DNA from: SXOA01 sp046153945
GTDB taxonomy: Bacteria; Planctomycetota; Planctomycetia; Pirellulales; Pirellulaceae
Direction of reading: 5' to 3'
Length of the DNA: 64,000 nucleotides
NCBI GenBank assembly: GCA_046153945.1
Contig: JBJXFF010000210.1
Location: 3,760 to 67,759 of the forward strand
Below the pieces are notes generated by a model. That model ran no database searches, was not told where the DNA came from, and saw only the letters and a program-made list of their open reading frames with translations. Below are positions 54,621-62,199 of the stretch, piece after piece; the first letter of the stretch is position 1; each line of letters begins with the position of its first letter. A program made the position numbers and the translations under genes.

Positions 54621-57140
54621 ATGGTGGCTATGAACAAACGCCAGCGACTTCATTCCCACCGGCGAGCGCCAGAAGCTTTTCGTTCGCTTGGCCGAACCCT
54701 GCTAAGCCGCGCGGGGTTAATGATGATCGCCCTGTTCATCGCCGTGGCTCTAGCCACTGGTATTGCTGCTGACTACTGGTACGGATTGCCGGAGGATGCG
54801 ACGGCGACGTACGTTGGCCGGCAGTCGTGCATTGAATGCCATCAGCAGGAAGCCAAGGCCTGGAGTGGCTCGCATCACGACCTGGCGATGGACCTGGCGA
54901 CGAGCGAGACGGTGCTGGCCAGCTTTAACAACGAGGAATTACAGCATCATGGCGTCAGCAGCCGTATGTTTCAAAAGGACGGCAAGTACTTCGTCCATAC
55001 CGACGGCCCGGACGGCAAGCTGGCCGATTTTGAAGTGAAGTACGTCTTCGGCGTCACGCCGCTCCAGCAGTACATGGTGGAGTTCGACCGCCCCGCGGAC
55101 ATGCCGGAAGAAGAAATCAGCCGCGTGCAAGTGCTGCGCGAGACCTGGGACACGAAGAAGAAAAAGTGGTTCTATCAGAATCCCCCCGACGTGGAGGAAC
55201 GGCTGGAGTCGGATGACGAGTTGCACTGGACCGGAGTGACGCAGCGGTGGAACACTTCGTGTGCGGATTGCCACAGCACGAACCTGAAGCGGAATTTTGA
55301 TCTCGACTCTCGCACCTACCACACGACATTCTCGGAGATGGACGTCAGTTGCGAAGCTTGCCACGGTCCCGGCAGCCTGCATGTGCAACTCGCGAAGAGC
55401 CGGTCGCTGTTTTGGGACCGGAATCGCGGGTATGCCCTGGCGAAGCTGAAGGGGGAGAGCAATCTGGCCCAGGTGGAAGCCTGTGCTCCTTGCCACTCCG
55501 TCCGCAGCCCCATTCACGGTGACTATGCGGCGGGAGAGCGACTGCATGATTTTTACGCCACGGAGTTGCTGCGGAATCAGATATACCATCCGGACGGACA
55601 AATACTGGGAGAGGATTACGAATACGGCTCCTTCACCCAGAGCAAGATGTTCCACAAGAACGTTCGCTGCAGCGACTGCCACAATCCGCACTCGTTGCAA
55701 CTGAAGCACGAAGGAAACCAGCTCTGCACGAGCTGCCATACCGCTCATCCCGCCGGCAAGTTCGACAGCCCGAATCATCACAATCACAAGGTGGGCTCGA
55801 AGGGAGCATCGTGCGTGGAATGCCACATGCCGGCGACGACGTACATGGATGTGGACCCGCGGCGAGACCATAGCCTGCGGATTCCCCGGCCTGACCTCAG
55901 CATCAAACTGGGGACTCCGAATGCCTGCGTCGCCTGCCACATCGCCGACAGCAAGTTGCCGGTGGACAAACGACCGAAATCCCCCTCCCCCAACAGGCCC
56001 GCCGAATACGCCGACTGGCTCCGGGAAGGATCCCAAGGCAATACTGCCGTGAAAGCCGAACTCGACCGGCTCAATCGCTGGGCGGATGCCGCGGCCGAGA
56101 AGTGGTACGGAGAGAAACGGAAGAAAGAGCCGCACTTTGCCGAGACGCTGCTGGCGGCCCGCGAGATGCGTCCGGAAGCGAAATCCAAGCTCATCGATTT
56201 GCTCGGCAATAAGACTCAGCCGGCCATTGCGCGGGCGACCGCGGCGATGGAACTAGGGATGTTCGTTGATCCCGATCCGAACTTTACTGCCGACGCCATT
56301 GCCGCCCTGCGGGAAGCGCTGCAGGACAAAAACGCCTCAGTCCGGGCCGCGGCGATTGACAGTCTGCAAATCGGGCCGCCGGAAGATTTGCAAAAGCTGT
56401 TTCTGCCGCTGTTGTCGGACCCGTCGCGCATGGTGCGGTTCCGGGCGGTTCAGGGGCTGTCCGGTTTTGGGCGGAATGATTTTCTCGGGGCGGATTACCG
56501 GAAATTCTCGGAGGTCGGCCAGGAGTTTCTGGCTGCGGCCAAGCTCAACAGTGACCGGGCTGGGCAGCATTTGATGTTGGGAGGGTTTGCCGAACGTCAA
56601 GGTTCACCGAGGACGGCTCAACAGGAATACCAACTGGCCCTGCTCCTGGAACCAACGATTTTTGGGCCGCGCAGCAACTTGGCAGCGGCAATGGAACAAG
56701 AAGCAGAAGAAATGAACCGCGAACTCAGTACGAAACCGGCTGGCGAGCCATCAGAATTTATGGACAGAGTGGAGAAATTCACTCGCGAGAACATTCAGCA
56801 GAGTCTGCAAATCGCCGCCCGTTTGCGCCAGCAGGAGCTCGACCTGCTGGAGCGGGATGTCCGCCGCCTTCCCGAAAATGCCGAGCTCCAGCGCCGTGTC
56901 GGCCTCCTCCGGCATTTGCACGGCTGGCGAAAGGGAGCGGAGTCGGCTCTGTTGCAAGCTGTTCTATTGGAACCCCGGAATCCCGCGATGCTCGAGTATC
57001 TGGCAATTTATTACAGTGATACTGGACGGCCGAAGGAGGCTCTGCCGCTGGTGGAGCGAATCCTGCGATTGAAGCCAAAACATCCTCGCTATGAGGAGCT
57101 GCGGAAGGAAATACTGACGAAGGACGGCGACCAACCGTAG
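54621..57140 (+). CDS. Octahaem cytochrome c with HEAT and TPR-like C-terminal region
   Basis: An 839-aa exported/anchored protein: N-terminal membrane anchor near residues 33-50 (LMMIALFIAVALATGIAAD), then eight C-x-x-C-H haem motifs between residues ~70 and ~440 (CIECH, CADCH, CEACH, CAPCH, CSDCH, CTSCH, CVECH, CVACH), in an arrangement like cytochrome c554/doxx-type multihaem proteins. Residues ~510-640 look like HEAT repeats (LREALQDKNASVRAAAIDSL), and ~650-835 like TPR (QLALLLEPTIFGPRSNLAAA; AIYYSDTGRPKEALPLVERI). Likely a periplasmic electron-transfer protein. An internal ATG at 54630 is an alternative start. No partner oxidoreductase is adjacent. Confidence 0.93.
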   Translation: MVAMNKRQRLHSHRRAPEAFRSLGRTLLSRAGLMMIALFIAVALATGIAADYWYGLPEDATATYVGRQSCIECHQQEAKAWSGSHHDLAMDLATSETVLASFNNEELQHHGVSSRMFQKDGKYFVHTDGPDGKLADFEVKYVFGVTPLQQYMVEFDRPADMPEEEISRVQVLRETWDTKKKKWFYQNPPDVEERLESDDELHWTGVTQRWNTSCADCHSTNLKRNFDLDSRTYHTTFSEMDVSCEACHGPGSLHVQLAKSRSLFWDRNRGYALAKLKGESNLAQVEACAPCHSVRSPIHGDYAAGERLHDFYATELLRNQIYHPDGQILGEDYEYGSFTQSKMFHKNVRCSDCHNPHSLQLKHEGNQLCTSCHTAHPAGKFDSPNHHNHKVGSKGASCVECHMPATTYMDVDPRRDHSLRIPRPDLSIKLGTPNACVACHIADSKLPVDKRPKSPSPNRPAEYADWLREGSQGNTAVKAELDRLNRWADAAAEKWYGEKRKKEPHFAETLLAAREMRPEAKSKLIDLLGNKTQPAIARATAAMELGMFVDPDPNFTADAIAALREALQDKNASVRAAAIDSLQIGPPEDLQKLFLPLLSDPSRMVRFRAVQGLSGFGRNDFLGADYRKFSEVGQEFLAAAKLNSDRAGQHLMLGGFAERQGSPRTAQQEYQLALLLEPTIFGPRSNLAAAMEQEAEEMNRELSTKPAGEPSEFMDRVEKFTRENIQQSLQIAARLRQQELDLLERDVRRLPENAELQRRVGLLRHLHGWRKGAESALLQAVLLEPRNPAMLEYLAIYYSDTGRPKEALPLVERILRLKPKHPRYEELRKEILTKDGDQP

Positions 57141-57341
57141 CCTATCGTTGGTGCTTCCACTAGAGCCGAAGATTTTTCGGGAATAATTATTCCCGCTCGG
57201 CTCGATTAGGAGTGCGGGCAGTTTTTTCGCAGGATCGCCTCGTCAGGCAAGTTTCTTGCGTTGCAAAGGTGAAGTAGCGCAGGCGAGCTAGCAAGGGCCG
57301 TTCCGCGCCTCCATCTCCACGCCCGCTTCAGGAGCCATTCC

Positions 57342-58880
57342 ATGTCCCCTCGTGATCAGGTCGTGCGCGCTCATCGCCAGGATTCCATTGCTGAAGAGAA
57401 CGCCGGCGAGTTCCAGGCTCGCTTTCTCCTCTTCAACGCCATGCCCGCCTGGTTCGTCAGCAGCATTGTGCATTTTCTGGGGATTATCATTCTGGCCTTG
57501 ATTACCATCGCCCCGCGGCAGGTTGATGAGCAGATTCAAGCCTATTCGCCGCCGATGGAAGTCGTCGAGGAGCTGACCAATCCTGAACTGAGGCCGATTT
57601 CGCTTGAGCCAACTCCCAGTACAAATGACAAGACTCCAAACGTAACGCAGCAAATCATTTCCGATTCGGCTGAAGAGTCCGAAACGGTCTCTGTCATTCC
57701 CGAAGTTGATCCTGCCCCCAGCCGCGTCGAAATGGACGAGTTCAGCAACGAAGTCGCTCCGCGAACGGACCTCACAACAACTCTGGAAGGCATCTCCGGC
57801 ACCGGCTACTCCAATCGCGGAGCGAAAGCTCGGGCTCAAATCGGAGCCATCAAAGGAGCCACCGAAAAGAGCGAAGCTGCTGTGGCTCGGGCCCTCAAAT
57901 GGCTCGCCGCTCATCAAAATTCCGACGGGAGTTGGAACTTTGACCATCGGGTCGGTCCTTGCAACGGCCGCTGCGGCAATGCCGGCAACCTCACCGACTG
58001 CCGCACCGGGGCGACGGCGATGGCTCTGCTGCCGTTTCTCGGCGCGGGGCAGACGCATCGCGAAGGGCAATACAAAGAGGTCGTCCGCCGCGGGCTCTAC
58101 TTTCTCACCAGCCAGATGAAGCTGGAAAACCACGGCGGCTTGCAAACGGGCAACCTGGCCCAAGGGGGCGGGCAACTCTATTCCCACGGCCTGGCCGCCA
58201 TCACCCTTTGCGAAGCCTATGGCATGACGCAAGATAAATCGCTGATGGCCCCGGCCCAGCTTGCCCTCAATCACATTATGTTTGCCCAAGACCCCGTCGG
58301 CGGCGGCTGGCGGTATGAGCCGCGGCAAGCCGGCGACACCTCCGCGGTCGGCTGGCAACTCATGGCCCTTAAGTCGGGACACATGGCCTATTTGAAAGTC
58401 GATCCCAAAACGGTCCAGGGGGCAGTCCATTTCCTCGACACCGTCGGCATCGACAGCGGCTCCTACTACGGCTACACCGACCCGGGCAAAGGACAAGGGA
58501 CCACCGCCGTCGGCCTCCTCTGCCGCATGTACCTCGGCTGGAAAAAAGACAACCCGGCCCTGCAGCGCGGCATCGACTACCTCGCCGACACCGGCCCCAG
58601 CAAAACCAATCTCTACTACGACTACTACGCCACGCAGGTCCTCTGCCAGAACGACGGCGAGAAATGGAACAAATGGAACGTGCAGATGCGGGACTGGCTC
58701 GTCGCCTCGCAAGACACTGCGGGGCATCAGACCGGTTCGTGGCACGTCGGCGGCGACATCGGCGCTGACCGCGGCGGACGCCTCTACAGCACGGCCCTCT
58801 CCACGATGATCCTCGAAGTCTATTACCGCCACATGCCGCTGTATGGGAAGCAAGCGGCGGAGGATGACTTTCCGCTGTAG
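57342..58880 (+). CDS. Membrane-anchored terpenoid-cyclase-fold (alpha/alpha toroid) protein
   Basis: A 512-aa protein with a single membrane segment near residues 38-58 (FVSSIVHFLGIIILALITIA), an acidic, Pro/Ser-rich linker to ~175, then a toroid of repeated helical pairs with QW-like motifs such as ALKWLAAHQNSDGSWNF near 185 and LNHIMFAQDPVGGGWRYEP near 310. The fold belongs to the squalene cyclase/prenyltransferase superfamily, but the D-x-D-D catalytic motif of hopene/squalene cyclases is not visible, so it is probably not a triterpene cyclase. Planctomycete genomes contain many such proteins of unknown function. AGGAG precedes the ATG. Confidence 0.85.
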   Translation: MSPRDQVVRAHRQDSIAEENAGEFQARFLLFNAMPAWFVSSIVHFLGIIILALITIAPRQVDEQIQAYSPPMEVVEELTNPELRPISLEPTPSTNDKTPNVTQQIISDSAEESETVSVIPEVDPAPSRVEMDEFSNEVAPRTDLTTTLEGISGTGYSNRGAKARAQIGAIKGATEKSEAAVARALKWLAAHQNSDGSWNFDHRVGPCNGRCGNAGNLTDCRTGATAMALLPFLGAGQTHREGQYKEVVRRGLYFLTSQMKLENHGGLQTGNLAQGGGQLYSHGLAAITLCEAYGMTQDKSLMAPAQLALNHIMFAQDPVGGGWRYEPRQAGDTSAVGWQLMALKSGHMAYLKVDPKTVQGAVHFLDTVGIDSGSYYGYTDPGKGQGTTAVGLLCRMYLGWKKDNPALQRGIDYLADTGPSKTNLYYDYYATQVLCQNDGEKWNKWNVQMRDWLVASQDTAGHQTGSWHVGGDIGADRGGRLYSTALSTMILEVYYRHMPLYGKQAAEDDFPL

Positions 58881-58904
58881 CGGGGCGTAGTCGCTCTTCT
58901 TCTC

Positions 58905-59041
58905 AACGCAAAGGTGCTGAGGCGCGGAGTCGCAAAGACTGGAAGTGAGAGAGTAGAGAGGCAAAGAGGGTCCCGACTCAACATCTCTCCGTCTCCCCCT
59001 CTCCTACCCTCCGCGACTTCGCGCCTCCGCGCCTTTGCGTT
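58905..59041. repeat. Inverted-repeat element (AACGCAAAGG class), copy 1
   Basis: Left arm AACGCAAAGGTGCTGAGGCG and right arm CGCCTCCGCGCCTTTGCGTT are inverted copies separated by ~85 nt. The right arm ends 12 nt before the ATG of the dehydrogenase gene. Confidence 0.8.
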
Positions 59042-59053
59042 ACTCTGTAACCC

Positions 59054-60115
59054 ATGCGCTACCCTCTCCTGCCTCTCGAAAAACTCGTCACCCAAATCTT
59101 CACAGCCGCTGGCTGCAACCCCGCCGAGGCCGCCTGTATCAGCGACCATTTGGTGCAGGCGAATCTGACCGGGCACGATTCGCACGGCGTGATTCGGACC
59201 CCCATCTATGTGCAGTGGCTCAAGGAGGGAAAGGTCCGGGCCAATCAACAGATCAAGCTGGTCTTTGAAAACGATGCGATTGCCGTGATCGACGGCGGGA
59301 TGGGTTTTGGCCAGCCGATTGCCCAGCAGGCGATGGAACTCGGCATCGCGAAGGCGAAAAAGAGCGGCGTGGCGGTGATTGCCCTGCGGAATACGGGGCA
59401 TGTCGGGCGGGTCGGGCACTGGGCGGAGATGATTGTGAAGGCCGGCCTGATCTCGCTCCACTTCGTCAACACCAGCGGTCTGGGGATGCTCGTCGCCCCG
59501 GTTGGCGGCATCAACCGGCGGCTGTCGGCCAACCCCGTCTCGGTAGGCATTCCGGTCGCCGGCGGCGAGCCGATCATTTACGACATCTCCACCTCGTCCG
59601 TCGCCGAGGGGAAGCTGAAGGTCGCGTTCAACAAAGGGGTCATGGTCCCCGAAGGGTGCATCATCGACTCCGCCGGCCAGCCGACCTGCGACCCCAAGGT
59701 CTTTTACGCCGATCCGCCGGGGGCCATCCTCCCGTTCGGCGGTTACAAGGGTTACGGCTTGGGGATCGTCACGGAAATCCTTGCCGGCGCACTCACCGGC
59801 AGCGGCTGCACGGTGCCGGGCAAAACGCAGCTCGAGCAAGGGATGCTCTCCATCCTGCTCGACCCCGCCACATTCCAAGTTGGCGACGAACTCCAAGCCG
59901 AAGCCCGCCGCTTCGTCGATTTCGTCAAATCGTCCGAAAAGGTCTCCCCCGATTCGGAAATTCTCATGCCCGGCGACGTCGAACGCCGCAACCGGGCCGA
60001 GCGCACCGCCAAGGGGATCGAACTCGACGACAAGACCTGGAGCCAGATTGAAGGAGTTGCCGTGGCGGAGAAGGTGCCGGTGGAGTTGCTGGCGAAGGTA
60101 AAGGGGAAGAACTAG
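59054..60115 (+). CDS. Malate/L-lactate dehydrogenase family oxidoreductase (Ldh2)
   Basis: A 353-aa NAD(P)-dependent enzyme of the type 2 malate/L-lactate dehydrogenase family (which includes ureidoglycolate and sulfolactate dehydrogenases). Diagnostic blocks: N-L-T-G-H-D-S-H-G-V-I-R near residue 38 with the catalytic His, VIALRNTGHVGRVGHWAE near 115, SANPVSVGIPVAGG near 158, and LPFGGYKGYGLGIVTEILAG near 228. It reduces or oxidises a 2-oxo/2-hydroxy acid in the cytoplasm; the exact substrate is open. The element just upstream leaves no typical ribosome-binding site at the ATG. Confidence 0.92.
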   Translation: MRYPLLPLEKLVTQIFTAAGCNPAEAACISDHLVQANLTGHDSHGVIRTPIYVQWLKEGKVRANQQIKLVFENDAIAVIDGGMGFGQPIAQQAMELGIAKAKKSGVAVIALRNTGHVGRVGHWAEMIVKAGLISLHFVNTSGLGMLVAPVGGINRRLSANPVSVGIPVAGGEPIIYDISTSSVAEGKLKVAFNKGVMVPEGCIIDSAGQPTCDPKVFYADPPGAILPFGGYKGYGLGIVTEILAGALTGSGCTVPGKTQLEQGMLSILLDPATFQVGDELQAEARRFVDFVKSSEKVSPDSEILMPGDVERRNRAERTAKGIELDDKTWSQIEGVAVAEKVPVELLAKVKGKN

Positions 60116-60123
60116 CCTTCCTT

Positions 60124-60318
60124 TTCAACGCAAAGGGGCAAAGGTGCGGAGGCGCAAAGGAGTAGGAGAGCAAGAAGGATTTGACACGGAGCCTTCGGAG
60201 GACATGGCTGGCAGGAGAATGGGGTCCTATTCCAAATTCGTGTCTTCCGTGTTCTCCGTGTCCCACCCTCTTCTTCCACTCTTCTTTGCCCCTTAGCGTC
60301 TTCGCGGCTTTGCGTTAA
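60124..60318. repeat. Inverted-repeat element (AACGCAAAGG class), copy 2
   Basis: Left arm AACGCAAAGGGGCAAAGGTG and right arm CTTCGCGGCTTTGCGTTAA with additional inner inverted motifs (ACACGGAGCC / CCGTGT). The right arm ends 2 nt before the ATG of the FAD oxidase. Confidence 0.75.
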
Positions 60319-60320
60319 TC

Positions 60321-61761
60321 ATGGGCAAGTCCGTCACCAATTTCGGCCGCAACTTGCGATTCACGCCGGGGCATGTTTTTGCACCGCGCGACGAAGCGGA
60401 GTTGCTGCGGATTTTGGACGAGCAGCGGGGCCATTCGATTCGAGCGGTCGCTTCCAGGCATTCCTGGAGCGACGGGATCGTCACGCCGGATGTGCTGATC
60501 GACCTGCGGCATTTGCGGCAAGTGGAGACAATGCAGGATTCTCACGGAGAGACATGGGCGACCATCGGAGGCGGGTGCCAGATCAAGCACGTTCTTTCCG
60601 CGCTCTACAATCAGGCGAATGTCACGCTGCCGGCGATTGGACTGATTGCCGAGCAGACGATTGCCGGGGCAACTGCCACTGGAACGCATGGCTCGGGGAG
60701 GCACAGTCTCTCGCACTATCTAGCGGAGGTGCGAGTGGCCACCTACGACCGGCAAACCGGCCGGGCCTGCATTCGGACGATTGCCGCCGGGGACGAGTTG
60801 CGGGCGATCCGCTGCAGCTTGGGGTGCTTGGGAATTGTCGTCTCGGTGCGGCTGCGGTGCGTTGCTCCCTATCAGGTCACCGAAGTCGTGGTCCGCTGCG
60901 ACACTGTCGCTGAGGCACTGGCGATGGAGGAGGAGACACCGCTGCAGCAGTTCTATCTTATCCCCCATTCCTGGCAGGTCTTTGTGCAGCGGCGGGCGGT
61001 GGCCCCCGCCGGCTCCGGCAGAAGCTGGCATGCAACGTTCTATCGACTCTATTGGCGGCTCGGACTCGATATCACGTATCACCTTGGTGGTCATCTTCCT
61101 GGCGACAATTCTGCGCAGCGGCTCCGCGATCCGGTTCTTCTATCGCTGGCTCTTTCCGCGGCTCACCATCACCGGCTGGAGCGTGACGGACCGGAGCGAC
61201 AAGAATCTGCTGATGGGACACGAGTTATTCCGCCACTTGGAACTGGAATTCTTCGTCCCCCGGCGGCACGTGGAAGCAGCAGCCGCTCTGGTCCGCGAAG
61301 TTGTCGATCTGTTTGCCGGGACAACGCAGGATGTTTCCACGGAGCTGCGAGAACGACTCGCCGGGCACGGACTCCCCGAACCTCTCCTGCAGAAAAAGGG
61401 GACCTTCACGCAGCACTATGTCATCTGCGTCCGTAAAATCCTTCCCGACGACACACAAATCTCCATGGCCAGCGGCGACCAGGAACCTTGGTACTCGTTC
61501 AGCCTCATCACCTACGCCGAGCCGCGAGAGCCGTTCTACGCGATGGCCGAACTGCTGGCCCGCTGTTCGCTGGCCCTGTACGGCGGCCGGCTGCACTGGG
61601 GAAAATGGTTTCCGCTGCGGCATGACGAGATTGAAGCGACCTATCCACACATGGAGTCCTTCCGGCGACTTGCAGACGAGTTCGACCCCGAGAGCGTTTT
61701 TCGCAACGACTTCACGGCTCGGGTGCTGGGGCTTTCCCGCCGGGACGGTCGTTCTGTTTAG
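60321..61761 (+). pseudogene. FAD-linked oxidase (gulono/arabinono-lactone oxidase-like), frameshifted
   Basis: Two overlapping frames make one protein of about 480 residues. The first (from 60321) carries the FAD-binding PCMH domain: IRAVASRHSWSDGIVTPDVLIDL, IGLIAEQTIAGATATGTHGSG, GCLGIVVSVRLRCV. Around 61081-61090 the sequence must shift to the next frame, which continues with the ALO-type C-terminal domain (FVPRRHVEAAAALVREVVDL, HYVICVRKI, HWGKWFPL, FDPESVFRND) to a stop at 61761. Staying in the first frame gives a non-homologous tail to 61436. One extra base near CACCTTGGTG explains it. Intact relatives oxidise sugar lactones or alditols with FAD. True inactivation and a sequencing error cannot be separated here. 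Confidence 0.85.
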
Positions 61762-62199
61762 CGCCAAGGCGCAAAGGCGCGGAGATGCAATGGGGGAAAG
61801 CGAAGACGGGGGGGGTTGACAGACAGCTTGGCGTTTTATACAATTGTTTACTTACTGGCCTGTGGTGCGCGCCACCTGGAGCTGCAGACAAGTACACGAG
61901 AGATTGTGCATATTGTTAGTAATGATGTATGTGAGTTTCCAATAATCACCTTATCACCATCGACCGAAGTGAATCAAAACTACGTGTATCAGAAAACGAG
62001 GCATGAATCAAACTTGCGTTCAACCGGATGGCCGGAAACCACGGCCACACAAAGGGTTGTGCCAGTTGGATTTGACGTAAGTCGCGAAAATAAAGATGTG
62101 AATCACTTGAATCAAGCCACCCGTTTAGGGGAGGCATGCGATCTGAAAAACACCTTATAATTTGACCTTCGACAGAACCAATTCCTCGGATTTTTGACC
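61762..62199. other. 438-nt intergenic region with strong promoter and TGAATCA cluster
   Basis: Begins with a half-copy of the AACGCAAAGG-class repeat (about 61763-61790), then a good sigma70-type promoter at 61816-61844. From 61850 the DNA is markedly more AT-rich than its neighbours and contains four TGAATCA heptamers (61970, 62004, 62099, 62108) plus ATTTGACGTAAGTC at 62070-62083. A 114-codon frame starting at a TTG spans it but lacks protein-like features. No gene is assigned. Confidence 0.6.
61816..61844 (+). promoter_or_regulatory. Sigma70-type promoter, near consensus
   Basis: Perfect TTGACA (61816-61821), 17-nt spacer, TACAAT (61839-61844, 5/6). Transcription would start near 61851, about 350 nt before the next gene, giving either a long leader or a separate RNA. 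Confidence 0.55.

Noticed and set aside
61075..61095. Programmed frameshifting in the FAD oxidase
   Set aside because: CACCTTGGTG has no in-frame stop next to it, no upstream Shine-Dalgarno-like stimulator and no obvious downstream structure, unlike known recoding sites.
61816..62160. 114-codon frame downstream of the promoter at 61816
   Set aside because: Would start at the TTG of the -35 box itself, has no ribosome-binding site, and its composition does not look like a folded protein.
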